DNA of 64,000 nt from Microbacterium foliorum (GCF_003367705.1 NZ_CP031425.1:186001-250000), one strand, 5' to 3'; counted from the first letter of the stretch, positions 24,867 to 35,500 are shown. Program-made: numbers and translations. The notes: a model not told the origin generated them from the sequence alone.

Positions 24867-26591
24867 CTATGACCCGGTCAAGTGCTCCCGGATTCGTGTT
24901 CGCAGCGCCGAGTCGCACACGTACACGTACGTCCCGAGCATCCCGCGAGTGAGCAGCACGCCATACACGTTCTGGATGAAGACAAGCAGATCGTCATCGG
25001 TGAAGCCATGTCGGAAGCTCCCCGTGCGGAGCTTGCCCATCTTGTCTCGATAGTCCTCAGGGCTGGCAACTAATCGACCGGAAGCATCCAGGCGCAAATC
25101 CGGTCCGATAATCACGCCGGCGTAGTTCAGGTCGTAGCCCTGCACAGTATGAATAGAGCCGACCTCTTCGAGTGATCCGGGCGAGTTGATCCAATCCTTA
25201 TCTATGCTGTTCCACCGCAATCGCTCGCCATCGAGCTCGATATCGAACTCGGCAGGTTCGCTTCGCTTAGGGTTCGACACCCAGTCCCATGCGTACCCAG
25301 CGACGAGCCGCGACAGGCCGACCTCAGCATCCTTCTGGCGTATAGCCGCACGCATTTTTCCGAGGTCGTCGAAGAAGCGCAGGTCGTACTCGCCCAGATC
25401 AGGCAGTGGAGGGGCCTCGCCGCGCAACATTCTTCGCACGAACTCGACGTAGTCTGCGCCGGCGTGCACGCGCATCTGGGTCGTCAACCGGAAGTGCCTA
25501 TGCTCGTCCTTCGCGTTGCGCACGACCTCGCTGAGGGTCAAAGGCGACAGGTCGTGAGGCCGCACGCTCTGCGCGGCATCGATTAGCAGTAGCTGGTGTT
25601 TCGACCGTGCCTTGATCCAGTCGAGCTGAGTGCGGTCTAGAGAATCTTCGCCGAACAGCCGCACGTTGATATCGCTGAACTTTTTGTTCAGTGGACCAGA
25701 AGGCTGATTCGAGCGCTGATTCAGTCGATGCGTCTCGTCGACGAGAACGAGATCGAAGTCAGCGTCAGCGTCTCCTACCTGGAACGCAGTGAGAACCATT
25801 TCGGGATCGAGCTTGGGGGTCTTGCGGAACACCCGCTGCACTGATTCGCGGAGCGACTGTTGCGGGATGACTAGTGCCATGCGCAGGCTCTTCAGCATCT
25901 CGCGATTTTCTGGGACGAAGAACTCGGAGAACATCGAATCCGGCTCGATGTCGATGGCGGCGTAGTCGCGGATGTCCGCAAGGAGCTTCATGAGGAAGAT
26001 AGCGATGATCGTCTTGCCGGTGCCAGGATCTCCTTGCACGACGAGAGTCGACCGTTCGTGGGGGTGTGCGAGGTCCTCGAGTAGGCCGTCGACGATGTCG
26101 CTGACCGCGATCGCCTGATCGTCGGTGAGCGCCTTGAACGGCGACAGCTTGAACAGGTCGGAGTTCTCGATCTGCGGGATGCTCCGCGTGAACAAGCCTT
26201 CGGCCCGCAAAGCTTCGAAGACCTCACGAAACGACTCGCGATAAAGCTCCCGGTCGTAGTACTGCGCATCGCTGAGGCCGTCATTGCCGTTAAGGATACT
26301 GAACTGGCCGTCGCCGGAGAACCAGCGAATGAGGTGCGATTCCAGGTCAAGACAGACCGACTTGTTGAACTTCTCATCGATCACGACTCGGATGCTGTTC
26401 AAGCCGGCCTCACGCTTCGGCCCATCGAGGTGCTGACGCATGCGCTTCTGTGCGCTCGTGGTCTCGCCGACGTAGAGCTTGCGAGAGCCAACGAGCAAAT
26501 AGACGACCGGCCAGTTCGTGTGTCGCGCGTCCGCCTGCGCCCAGGTCGCGACTGCTTCCCGTGTGAATGCGAGGTGACGGATATCGGTCAT
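24867..26591 (-). CDS. GIY-YIG nuclease fused to DUF2075 helicase-like ATPase
   Basis: A 574-residue protein. The N-terminus is a GIY-YIG-type nuclease domain (VVYLLVGSRKLYVGETTSAQ, residues about 28-100, with an ExxLI segment further on). The rest is a DUF2075 superfamily I helicase-like ATPase. Walker A is QGDPGTGKT near residue 180, Walker B is LVLVDETHR near 275. LTTQMRVH and SIHTVQGYDLNYAGVIIGPD are later helicase motifs. It is the last gene of the leftward defence operon and overlaps the MazG-like gene (ATGA). DNA cleavage coupled to unwinding is the likely role. Confidence 0.88.
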   Translation of the reverse strand: MTDIRHLAFTREAVATWAQADARHTNWPVVYLLVGSRKLYVGETTSAQKRMRQHLDGPKREAGLNSIRVVIDEKFNKSVCLDLESHLIRWFSGDGQFSILNGNDGLSDAQYYDRELYRESFREVFEALRAEGLFTRSIPQIENSDLFKLSPFKALTDDQAIAVSDIVDGLLEDLAHPHERSTLVVQGDPGTGKTIIAIFLMKLLADIRDYAAIDIEPDSMFSEFFVPENREMLKSLRMALVIPQQSLRESVQRVFRKTPKLDPEMVLTAFQVGDADADFDLVLVDETHRLNQRSNQPSGPLNKKFSDINVRLFGEDSLDRTQLDWIKARSKHQLLLIDAAQSVRPHDLSPLTLSEVVRNAKDEHRHFRLTTQMRVHAGADYVEFVRRMLRGEAPPLPDLGEYDLRFFDDLGKMRAAIRQKDAEVGLSRLVAGYAWDWVSNPKRSEPAEFDIELDGERLRWNSIDKDWINSPGSLEEVGSIHTVQGYDLNYAGVIIGPDLRLDASGRLVASPEDYRDKMGKLRTGSFRHGFTDDDLLVFIQNVYGVLLTRGMLGTYVYVCDSALRTRIREHLTGS

Positions 26592-27358
26592 AGTTCCGTG
26601 TACTTGGTCATGCGGCCCTTTGCGAGCTCGACCGGATACTTCGCGGCCGTCTTCTGTAGCTTCGCCATCACGATCTCCTCGAGGTCCACACCGAGTTTGT
26701 TCGCGAGGTGGATGCAGTAGGTGACGACGTCGGCCAGTTCCTCCTCCACATGACCCTGATCGGGCTCCGCGCCCCACTGATAGCTCTCGAGAAGCTCGCC
26801 AGCCTCGATCGAAATGCTCTTCGCAAGGTTCTCCGGAGTGTGGAACTGATCCCATTCGCGCTCCGCGACGAAGGCGCGAAGGCTTGAAACCGTGGCTCGA
26901 GGGATTAGTGAGACGCTCCGCAGCTCGGTAGCTCCCAGCAGTTCTATGAGTGTGCGCGCTCCGAGTACGCCTTCCAATTCGGCGAAAAGCGCATCGAATC
27001 GAGCTGTGACGTCTTCGTCGTCAAAATCGCGGACGGACTCAGATCGCACGAGAGAGGCGTAGGACGAGTACAGCTCATCAAGGTTCGCTCGCTCGGTTTC
27101 CCCTAGGGGAGATTCCTTGTCTCCGAGTGAGAACTCGAACACCCGCTTCTCGTACGCAACGGTGAACGCCATTTCTACGCCTGCGCGCATGCCGTTCGCC
27201 AGGATGCTCCGCAGTGCGGGTTCCTCAAGCCAGTTCTCCCTGAGCGCAGCGCTCATCATTCGGTCCGAGTCATCGGCGAGCCCGGCTTCTCGGAGCTCGT
27301 GCGCGAGGTAGTGGAAGTAGCGCGTGACACGCTCTTCGCGGTCCTCATAAGAGACCAT
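26588..27358 (-). CDS. MazG-like nucleotide pyrophosphohydrolase with helical N-terminus
   Basis: A 256-residue protein. The last 90 residues are a MazG/dCTPase-type domain: FVAEREWDQFHTPENLAKSI, then EAGELLESYQW with the metal-binding ExxE, and VEEELADVVTYCIHLANKLG. The N-terminal 160 residues are helical and not recognised. It may hydrolyse dNTPs to starve phage, as known for some defence-associated relatives, or clean the nucleotide pool. The ATG at 27358 has GAAAGG upstream; the frame is open earlier but would run into vsr. Its stop overlaps the next gene by four bases. Confidence 0.82.
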   Translation of the reverse strand: MVSYEDREERVTRYFHYLAHELREAGLADDSDRMMSAALRENWLEEPALRSILANGMRAGVEMAFTVAYEKRVFEFSLGDKESPLGETERANLDELYSSYASLVRSESVRDFDDEDVTARFDALFAELEGVLGARTLIELLGATELRSVSLIPRATVSSLRAFVAEREWDQFHTPENLAKSISIEAGELLESYQWGAEPDQGHVEEELADVVTYCIHLANKLGVDLEEIVMAKLQKTAAKYPVELAKGRMTKYTEL

Positions 27359-27425
27359 GGAGAGCCTTTCAAGTGAGAGGAGTGAATCAGATGGAGTGAC
27401 CAGCTCTTCGAGAAGACCAAGCCGT

Positions 27426-27926
27426 TCAGCCGTCGCTACCCGATTCTTCCGTCTGTCGATCCTGATGATCAAGACGCGATGACGGTCGCACATCTCGCAG
27501 GTGGTCAAGCTCCGAACTGATCGTCATGGCCGCTTCAGCTGGAGGGGTGTGCTCCCATACCCGAATCACGGTCCACCCGAGATGTTCGAGCGATTCAGTC
27601 GTCGCGCGATCCCTCTCGATATTCCGTTGCAACTTCGGTTCCCAGTACTCGCGATTCCGGACGGGGATCGTCGCATGCAAGGGGCACCCGTGCCAGAAGC
27701 AGCCGTCGATGAAGACCGCCAACTTCGCACGCGTGAACGCCATGTCGACTTTTCGTCGACGGTTCGAGGGGTCAACGGTGAAATCGACTCGATAGCGATA
27801 ACCGGCGGCATGAAGTATCCGACGTACGGCAAGTTCCGGCCGCGTGTCGCGTCTCCGGTTGGACCGCATGGATCGTGCGACCCCCGGAGTTGACGCCCAT
27901 GAGCCGGAATCGGACACCGAGTCCAT
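27426..27926 (-). CDS. vsr: Very short patch repair endonuclease
   Basis: A 166-residue DNA mismatch endonuclease that nicks next to T:G mismatches formed when 5-methylcytosine deaminates. Visible marks are RSNRRRDTRPELAVRRILHA, then KVDMAFTRAKLAVFIDGCFW with the catalytic aspartate, HGCPLH for zinc, and IERDRATTESLEHLGWTVIR. Vsr usually travels with a C5 cytosine methyltransferase, and one is present at 35588. This ties the leftward and rightward operons into one restriction-modification locus. The C-terminal 25 residues are an extra charged tail. Confidence 0.92.
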   Translation of the reverse strand: MDSVSDSGSWASTPGVARSMRSNRRRDTRPELAVRRILHAAGYRYRVDFTVDPSNRRRKVDMAFTRAKLAVFIDGCFWHGCPLHATIPVRNREYWEPKLQRNIERDRATTESLEHLGWTVIRVWEHTPPAEAAMTISSELDHLRDVRPSSRLDHQDRQTEESGSDG

Positions 27927-27937
27927 AACCGCGGCGC

Positions 27938-30900
27938 TCAGGGCGTGTCGACGATGGGCTTGTCGGCGTCGTCCCCGTCTCGTCGCACGCGGAAGCCGAT
28001 GCGGCCCCGTGGCGCGGAGGCGTACGGCATGGCGAGAGAGATCAAAGTGGCGACGCTCTCGGGCGGGATACTCGTCGGCCAGTTCGCTCGCTTGACACGG
28101 TCGGCATCTGCACGGCCATAGGCGCTTCCCCCGCTCTTTTCTTCGTCGGTGAGCTCCGGATCGTAGGCGAAGGTGAGGAGCAAGGCGCCTCGCGTGGGCG
28201 TCGACAGCATCTCGGCAGTCGGGCCCGCGGGAGTGAGCCGACCCTCGAGCCGTGCGATCTCTTGCAAGGCAGCACGATGGCGGCGCTCGCTACCCGCATA
28301 CCCCGGTCGATCTGTGCGTCGCTGGCGCTCGCTGATCGACAGTTCAACCCCGTCGACAGCTCGTCGATATGTATCGCCCAACTCCGGCGCGATGATAGCC
28401 CAATCATCGAGTGTCCCCTCGGCAGCGGCCGTCTCGATCATCCTGATCGTCGGACTCAACTGATCGGGGACGTAAAGCCTGATCTCTCGAAGCGCTGCGA
28501 TGACTGCGTCGTTCGACACGATGGCGTAGCGCCCGTCGAACTCCGTTCCGTTGACGCCGTAGAACTTCTGCGCGGCGGACGAAGATGCGAGCAGTGGTCG
28601 CACAGCGGCCAAGTTCTTTGCGTTCGTCACTCCATCGCCGCGATCATCATGGGAGTTGAAATCCTTGACCGTGCCGCCTTCGCCCTCATACGCGAGTTCT
28701 GCGTTGTACATCTTGTTGCTGCTGGTCGGCTTGAGCCACGGGAACTGCTGGAAGACGAGTGGTGGCACGTGGATCGGCCGCACCGCGGGCCGACCGTCCT
28801 CCTGAATCTCAGCGAACTTCCGCAGCTGGGCGCGGAATGCTTCCTCATCCTCGATGATCGAGGTGAAGGCATCGTAGAGGTCGTAGGACTTCCCGCGCCC
28901 GTCGACGATGTTGCGCGCGATGTAGAGACGGACGAGATCGCCGTAGCCGGGGCGGTAGCCGAACCAGCGCCCCATCTGCATCAGTGTGTCTGCCGCGACC
29001 GCCTTACGGCGGTAGTAGGAGATCGTGAGGCCTTCGACGGTGAATCCACGGCTCAGCTTTGCGCCGCCCACCATGATCCGCCAGTACGGACGACGCTGGA
29101 AGTCCATTGCGTCGTAGTCGCTCTCTTTGGTGCCATTCACGACCACCACAGGGTCGCTGTCCGCGGTGATCGCGTCGACTGCTTCGCCGATGAACACCTT
29201 GAGGTCGTCGAACCGCTCGGGCAAGGGAAGGTCGATCCATTGGGAGCGGGACTCGTTAACCCTGAGAAAGTCCTCGTCGAACAATTTCCGGACCCGCGAG
29301 AGGCCCGCCGGGCTGCTGTAACCAGCTGTCGACCACACGTCGCGGAACTTCTCGGCGAGATCCGCCTGATCCGAAGTCTTCACCGACTCGTGGACAAGCA
29401 TGGTGTGATGCCGGTACGAGAAGGAGTCGCTCACCGACTCGCGCCACTTCTTGATGGCGCCGCTGAGGACGAAGGCGTCGATGGCCTCGAGGATCTCGGA
29501 CTCCTCGGCAGAAGGGTCGTGGTCTCCGTCGGCCTTGAGGTCGCGTACGAAGGCTGCCTCGTTCGAACGGCCAGGATCCCCCTTGTCCTCATCGGGCAGC
29601 CCACCGAGGTCATGAAAGTACGTTCCGCCCATGTACTGAGAGGACGGTTCAAGGCTGACGAGGAAGTCTTTCGGGAAGAGGTCTTCGGAGTCCTCCGGCG
29701 AGATGAAGACGTTCGCGAAGGGCGTCGCCGTGTATCCGACATACTGCGCTCGAGGAAGCTCCCGGAGGAGCTCGGCGATCAGCTTGTTGATGGTCGAACG
29801 CCTTTTCACCTCTGCAGCGATCTCTGCCTTGGAGCGCGGGTTGATCGTGTTCACCGAGGCCTGATCGGCTTCGTCGTCGATGATGAGTGCGGGGATCTCG
29901 CGGCCGTCTGCGCGGATGTTCTTGAGATCGTGGAGTAGATTCCGCAGCGACGACGTATTTTTTTTCATCACAGCGATTCGTGCATCGACTGAGAAGATGT
30001 TCTCCGGCGCGTAGACGGGCTTGCCCTTGTCGACAAGCTCTCCCGTGCGCCGGAAGTCGAGCACGTCTTTCCCGAGGCGGAGCTTGCGATAGTCCTTCCC
30101 GACGGTGGTGAGTCGCTTGATCGACGGAACCTCCGGAAGAGAGTGCACGTCCTTGCCGTGCTGCAGAAACTTGCCATCTTCCCAGTCGGAATCGTTGGTG
30201 CTGATGTAATCGATGTCTCGGATCGCTTCCGCATCCGTGGGGTCCACGCCGTCGAGGATGTTCTCCTCACCGATTAGCTCCATATCCAGTCGACGCTGCG
30301 TCTGTCCGCGGAGCAGTTCGATGGTGCCCGTGAGCACGATGACGAGTCGGTAGCCCGAATCGATGGCTTTGGCGACGATACCCGTGAAGTTGGCGGTCTT
30401 TCCGCTCTGCACATGGCCGACCACGAGGCCCTTGGTCTGATAGCCCTCGGGTGCACTGGGATCGGCGAGTCGCTGAACGATCTCGCTCGTGGAGCGGTCG
30501 AGCGTCGCGAGCGCGTCGACGTCCCAGCCCTTCTTCTCGAGCACACCGCGATAGGCGCGCCAGTAAAAGTCGTGCGAGCTCTTGCGTCCCTCGTCGTACC
30601 AGGGCGTCCAGTGATTCGGGTCGACGATCATCGTGTCGAGCTGGGATGCGCTGGGGAACTCGTCGTCCAGTCGTTCGCGCGCATCGTTCGAGAGCTCGAG
30701 GAGTTCGTATATTCGCTCTCGACGATCGGGGGTGGCAGCCGCCGTGCCCTGCGCCCACTCCGGAGAGGTGACCGCGTCCCACACAGCAAGGGCCATATGC
30801 ATGGCCCTTCGTGTGGGATCGTTCAGCGCATCGACGGTCACCGCAGCAAGAACTTGCTCCTCCGACGGGGCGATGTCCGTCTTGCGGAGATCTGTACTGA

Positions 30901-30994
30901 CCAGGAACACCAACTCATCCGGCCCCGTGTCCCGGATCTGATCGAGAACTTTCTTGGTAGATGCAGCGATGCGAGCGTCGGCGCTGTCGTTCAT
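27938..30994 (-). CDS. Z1-domain ATPase (SF2 helicase-like) of R-M system
   Basis: A 1018-residue ATPase with the Z1 domain, a family known from MORC-associated restriction systems. Walker A is GHVQSGKTANF near residue 195. IVLTGTIELLRGQTQRRLD follows. Walker B is ALIIDDEADQAS near 370. YVGYTATPFANVF is motif III-like, and LMQMGRWFGYRPGY near 690 resembles helicase motif VI. The expected role is translocation on DNA with a nuclease partner. Its ATG overlaps the DUF4420 stop (ATGA), and vsr begins 11 bases after its end, so it sits in the middle of the defence operon. Confidence 0.9.
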   Translation of the reverse strand: MNDSADARIAASTKKVLDQIRDTGPDELVFLVSTDLRKTDIAPSEEQVLAAVTVDALNDPTRRAMHMALAVWDAVTSPEWAQGTAAATPDRRERIYELLELSNDARERLDDEFPSASQLDTMIVDPNHWTPWYDEGRKSSHDFYWRAYRGVLEKKGWDVDALATLDRSTSEIVQRLADPSAPEGYQTKGLVVGHVQSGKTANFTGIVAKAIDSGYRLVIVLTGTIELLRGQTQRRLDMELIGEENILDGVDPTDAEAIRDIDYISTNDSDWEDGKFLQHGKDVHSLPEVPSIKRLTTVGKDYRKLRLGKDVLDFRRTGELVDKGKPVYAPENIFSVDARIAVMKKNTSSLRNLLHDLKNIRADGREIPALIIDDEADQASVNTINPRSKAEIAAEVKRRSTINKLIAELLRELPRAQYVGYTATPFANVFISPEDSEDLFPKDFLVSLEPSSQYMGGTYFHDLGGLPDEDKGDPGRSNEAAFVRDLKADGDHDPSAEESEILEAIDAFVLSGAIKKWRESVSDSFSYRHHTMLVHESVKTSDQADLAEKFRDVWSTAGYSSPAGLSRVRKLFDEDFLRVNESRSQWIDLPLPERFDDLKVFIGEAVDAITADSDPVVVVNGTKESDYDAMDFQRRPYWRIMVGGAKLSRGFTVEGLTISYYRRKAVAADTLMQMGRWFGYRPGYGDLVRLYIARNIVDGRGKSYDLYDAFTSIIEDEEAFRAQLRKFAEIQEDGRPAVRPIHVPPLVFQQFPWLKPTSSNKMYNAELAYEGEGGTVKDFNSHDDRGDGVTNAKNLAAVRPLLASSSAAQKFYGVNGTEFDGRYAIVSNDAVIAALREIRLYVPDQLSPTIRMIETAAAEGTLDDWAIIAPELGDTYRRAVDGVELSISERQRRTDRPGYAGSERRHRAALQEIARLEGRLTPAGPTAEMLSTPTRGALLLTFAYDPELTDEEKSGGSAYGRADADRVKRANWPTSIPPESVATLISLAMPYASAPRGRIGFRVRRDGDDADKPIVDTP

Positions 30995-31971
30995 GCGGGT
31001 GCCTCACAGAAGTCGGCGAGCGGGAAGTCGACGGAGGAGTGGTCAAGATCGGTCACGTTCACACGGTAGGTGACGCTACTGACATGGGGTCGCCTCGGCA
31101 CGACTTTGTCGAGGCGTGCGGAGGTGATCGCCGGGAACTCGTCGTCCACGAAGTACGCCCGTGGCGTGGAGCGCAGCGAATAGGCGACTTTGTACAGGTC
31201 GGCATCTTCCGGATGCCATCCCAGCCCTTCCAGCGCAGCGTCGAAGGTTCGAAGCGTTTGATTGAGCAGTGATCGCACCTCGCCGATGAGGTCCGGAAGG
31301 GTGAATCCTGTGTCGGCGTTGCCAGCGCGGGTCACCTGGATGGAGACGAGGTGCAATGGCCTGCCCGGCGACGGCTCGAGTTGCGTGTCAGACCCGATGA
31401 GGTGGGTGCGGGACTCAGATTTCGTCGTCTTCACTTCAGCATCGAAATCGATGAAGGCGAAGTCGTGCTCCTCCGCAAGCGGACCCATCCAGGATCCGAT
31501 GGCGGCCGTCTCGTCCGTCGCCTCGACGGCGTGACGCAGAACGAGGAGCTCTCCGATCAGCCCGAGTTCCTTCTCCTCCGTGAGACGTCGACGACTGGCT
31601 ACGAGGTCCTTGAGTGCGAAGACCGCCTCTGATACTGAGTGCCGGAACGAGGCGCCGGCGCGCAACTGATCGACGACGGATTCGATCAGGACGTATCCCT
31701 CGTAATGCATGTCGCGAGCATCGACGGTAAGGCGGAACCACTCCTGCTCTCCCTGCGAGACTCGCGCGAAAGACAGCCGCTCGAACGCCGTCACTTCGGG
31801 ATCCGGGCCCTCCGCTGGAGTCATCAGTTCGATCTCGTTGCGGCTCGGATCGATCTGCATTCGAACGAACGGCGACTGCAACAGGGGGAAGGCCGTCTTG
31901 ACGCCGAGGCGGAAGTAGTCCTCGACGGTTCTCGGATCGAGGTGGGTAGGGTGCTCATCGCTCGTCGTCAT
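30991..31971 (-). CDS. DUF4420 PD-(D/E)XK motif protein
   Basis: A 326-residue predicted nuclease of the PD-(D/E)XK motif family (DUF4420), typically found next to Z1 ATPases. The core is ELGLIGELLVLRHAVEA near residues 125-145, then DFAFIDFDAEVKTTKSESR, which supplies the aspartate and the ExK active-site pattern, and LHLVSIQVTRAG. The ATG at 31971 has GGAGAG close upstream. The upstream 50-residue ORF overlaps its start by 17 bases, and its stop overlaps the Z1 gene start. Confidence 0.88.
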   Translation of the reverse strand: MTTSDEHPTHLDPRTVEDYFRLGVKTAFPLLQSPFVRMQIDPSRNEIELMTPAEGPDPEVTAFERLSFARVSQGEQEWFRLTVDARDMHYEGYVLIESVVDQLRAGASFRHSVSEAVFALKDLVASRRRLTEEKELGLIGELLVLRHAVEATDETAAIGSWMGPLAEEHDFAFIDFDAEVKTTKSESRTHLIGSDTQLEPSPGRPLHLVSIQVTRAGNADTGFTLPDLIGEVRSLLNQTLRTFDAALEGLGWHPEDADLYKVAYSLRSTPRAYFVDDEFPAITSARLDKVVPRRPHVSSVTYRVNVTDLDHSSVDFPLADFCEAPA

Positions 31972-32107
31972 GATCTCTCCACTCCTTCGCCTGCTTTTCG
32001 GACTCATCCCGCACGGCTGCGGTCAGTAGCTGATCCCATGCCTCGAGCTCGGCCGTCTCCCGCGAACCGAGATACGAGCCCTCGAAGTACTTGGCGAAGA
32101 GCAGCAT
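31955..32107 (-). CDS. Small 50-residue ORF coupled in defence operon
   Basis: A 50-residue acidic, helical protein: MLLFAKYFEGSYLGSRETAE, then a charged tail ending DHDDER. Its ATG overlaps the stop of the preceding small gene as TGATG, and its end overlaps the DUF4420 start by 17 bases. The frame upstream (RLTGEDLL) also reads like protein. So this could be the second half of a longer protein split by a frameshift near 32110, rather than a separate gene. No family is recognised. Confidence 0.45.
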   Translation of the reverse strand: MLLFAKYFEGSYLGSRETAELEAWDQLLTAAVRDESEKQAKEWRDHDDER

Positions 32108-32352
32108 CAGCAAGTCTTCACCAGTGAGGCGTCCTCGCTGGGCTCACTTTCCGCGAGCTCGACCGACTCGGAGAAGGCTTCACGCATGCTCGGGCTCACC
32201 TCTTTGCCAGGTGGGACGACGGCGATGGGTTGCTTGACAAATGGACTACTCCCTCGACGACGACTGTCTGCGATCGTGAGGAACTCTGCGAGGGAGCTGC
32301 GATCTTCGGCTTCGAGGGGCAGAGCGACCTCGATGAGCATCTTCTTCGACAC
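32107..32352 (-). CDS. Small 81-residue first gene of leftward defence operon
   Basis: An 81-residue protein starting GTG with CAGGGAG about six bases upstream. The N-terminus KKMLIEVALPLEAEDRSSLA suggests one strand and a helix; the second half is acidic and probably unstructured. It is the promoter-proximal gene, facing the MORC-sigma gene across about 150 bases. No family is recognised. It could be a regulator or antagonist of the divergent sigma fusion, or the N-terminal part of a protein continued in the next small ORF. Confidence 0.5.
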   Translation of the reverse strand: MSKKMLIEVALPLEAEDRSSLAEFLTIADSRRRGSSPFVKQPIAVVPPGKEVSPSMREAFSESVELAESEPSEDASLVKTC

Positions 32353-32500
32353 GACGGCTCCCTGCAGTGCGGAGGTCGCGGCGCGCGTGCGTTCGCGCAC
32401 ATCCCCCTGTTGGTGTTTCCTTTTCTAGCCTATGGCTGAGCCCTTGACTAACGGTCGCAGCCTGAACCGAATGTCGTGCCCGTTCAGTACGATCAGCGGC

Positions 32501-35500
32501 ATGGACGACTTCACCACGGCGGACGGATCAGAACCGGAACGAGTCGTGCTGCAACCGGACGCGTCCGTGCTCGATGCGTTGGGCCGTGGACACACTCTTA
32601 CATCCGCGCTCGCGGATCTGATCGACAACAGCATCGACGCGGGTGCCGGCTCGGTCTCCATCATGTTCGTCGTGAAGGACTCGATGATCCGGTCCATTCG
32701 TATCGCCGACGACGGGTGCGGTATGACCGCGCATCAGCTCGCCGACGCTATGACGATCGGACGTCGCAGGCAATATGGGTCTTCATCGCTCGGTCATTTC
32801 GGTGTCGGCCTGAAGGGTGCATCGCTCAGCCAGGCGAGGGTCCTATCCGTTTACTCGACGTCGGGTCACGCGCAACCCGCGGGGATGCGATTGGCGAAGG
32901 GGCAGAGCGGGAACGGCATCATCGCGGACGTCATCGATGCTGATGCCGTGGCCGCGATCCTCCGACTCCGTGGTGTCGGTGCGTCGGGCACGCTTGTCGA
33001 ATGGACGCACCTCGAATCTGTATCGGTGGCGACGACCCTCCAGGAGCGGAGGCGTTGGATCGAAAGGACTATCCTGCAGGTTCGCGATGAACTCGGACTG
33101 ACCTTCCATCGCCTGTTGGCGGACGGCCGGGTACGGATCGAACTCGTGGAGATGGACGAAGACAGCGGCGAAACTGGTGCCCCTCGCCGAGTCAGGCCGA
33201 TAGATCCATTTGGCTTCGACCGCTGGGGCATCAACGGGTACCCGCGTCGGCTGAGCGTGCAGTTGCAGGGCGGAGTCGTGATCCACGCGGATCTTTTCGT
33301 CCTGGCCCCAGGAGTCGAGAGCGGTCTTATCGGCAGATCACGCCGCGAAGCCCAAGGCCTGTACATCTACCGCAACGGGCGCTTGTTGCAGTCGGGCGGT
33401 TGGGGTGGCTTCCGCTCAGACCTCCCTCCGGATTTGCAGTTGGCGAGGATCGCGATCGACCTGGCCGAGGATGCGCTCGACGCGTTCGTCATAAACCCGG
33501 AGAAGCGTGGTGTCATCCTCCGTCCGAGCATCGTGCAGGGGCTGGAGCGAGCGGTCACCGACGGGGTGACCTTGCGGGCGTTCTGGGATGCGTGCCGTGA
33601 TGCATGGACGCAGTCGAAGCGCCGAGAGATCAGGGCCAGACCCTTCGCCCAGCTGGGAGAGGGTGTCCCTTCGGCGCTTAGCGGGATCGTCGAGCAGACC
33701 GTAGGAGTGCGCGAGGGCGACGACGCTGCCGTGTCGTTCGATTGGAAGCTGCTGGACCATGAGCAGCTGTTCGTCTTCGACCCGCCCACTGGGATCATCT
33801 GGTTGAACGAGCGGCATCGAACTCGCCTGGAACAGGACGAGGGGAATCTCTCACTGATCAAGACGAGTCTGTTCTTCCTGCTGGAACCGCATGCCGGCAA
33901 GGAACGGCTTGCGGCGACTACTGCGGAGCGGCTCGATGCGATGCAGGCCGGAATGGCTGCGAACGTGATCCCGCAGCGCGAAGCTCAGGAGGTTGCGCGC
34001 GTGGATCTGCCGATAATCGGCGGCGATCCGAAACTACCGCGAGCGGTGGTCGAGCGCGCCGATCCGGACGAACCGTTGGCAGACCCGCGGGTAGCTCACG
34101 TGCACGTGTCAGGCGAAGGCTTGGACGACTTCATGAGAGGTGTTCGCAAGAGCGCACTACTCGAGGCTGAGGAAGAGGTCGCACTTGGTGCCGCGATCGA
34201 AGCAGGACTCTTCGCGCGTGAGCGGCTGCTGCAGCAGCATGGTGGTCGAGTGTTCGACCAGGAGACCCTCGACCTAGCGTTCGTCGAACGAGCAGGAAAG
34301 CGGGCGCAGGACCGGATGGTGCTGTCGAACGTCCGTCTCGTCATATCGATCGCGCGGAAGTATCAGTACAACGGGCTCGAGCTCGGCGATCTGATCCAGG
34401 AGGGGATCCTCGGGCTGATCCATGCCGTGAAGAAGTTCGACTATGCGCAGGGAACGAAATTCTCCACATACGGCACATGGTGGATCCGTCAAGCGATCAC
34501 CAGGGCGCTTGCGGATAGAGGACGGATGATCCGGTTTCCGGTTCATGTCGTTGAGAAGCTGCCCGAGATCAAGCAGCAGTGGAACGAATCAGAGGGCAGT
34601 GCAACCGAGCGTCTGCACGCGGTCGCGGAGCAGCGCGCTGAGTCGGTCGGTGCGATTCGGGGGATCGTCAACAACCTCTACGAGCCGTTGTCGCTTGACT
34701 CGACTATCGCGGTCAAGGTGGACAGCGGTTCGTGGATGCCCATTCCCGTCGTCGACGTACTCACGGAGAGCGACGCGTTCGGTCCCGAAGAGTGGGCGGA
34801 GCGTTTTGACAAGGTACGCCGAGTCAATGACCTGCTGAGCGCATTGAGTGACCGCGAACAAGCAGTGATGCGGAAGCGATTCGGAATGGAAGACGGGGTC
34901 CCGCAGACACTGGATCAGATCGGTGATGCATTCGGCGTCACCCGGGAACGGATCCGACAAATCGAGAAGAAGGCGATCGAGTCGATGCGTCGTTCTGCGG
35001 GGATCCTTCCACAGGAGAGCGAGGCGAGGGGCGCACGACAGTCCAGAGACAAGGGGGCCGCTCCTGGGCGCGCTGCCGCGCCGAGGGCAGTCAAGGGAGA
35101 AGCGGGAGAGGAAGCGCCAGTTCGTTTCGATCCCGCAGCGGAGGCCGCTCCGGCGGCGGAGCACACCGCGGTCCCTTGGCCGACGATGGTCAGAGTGTTC
35201 GGTCTCTATAGCGACGGATGGTCGATTGCGAGAATTGCCGATGCCGTCGACACCGCGGCCGACGACATCGCAGCGGCGCTTGCACGGTGCGTGTTTGATC
35301 TCGACGAGGGCGACGTGCGGCCGCTGGCGAGTGAACACGCGCGCACGGCGCTCGGCGTGCCTGAACGAGACCGCATTCATCAACTGCTCACGCAGGGGCT
35401 GACGCTGAGTGCAGCGGGCGATCTGACCGACAGCCCTCTTCTGCTTATGGCATGGTCGATCCTCGACAGCGACGAGCGACCCCGACTGACGCGCCGCATG

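Noticed and set aside
28262..29938. 558-residue frame opposite the Z1 gene
   Set aside because: Shadow of a gene with Walker and helicase motifs; no start signal.
32230..32260. TTGACA-like -35 box on the plus strand before the MORC-sigma gene
   Set aside because: It lies within the small gene on the other strand, and no matching -10 box follows at a suitable distance.
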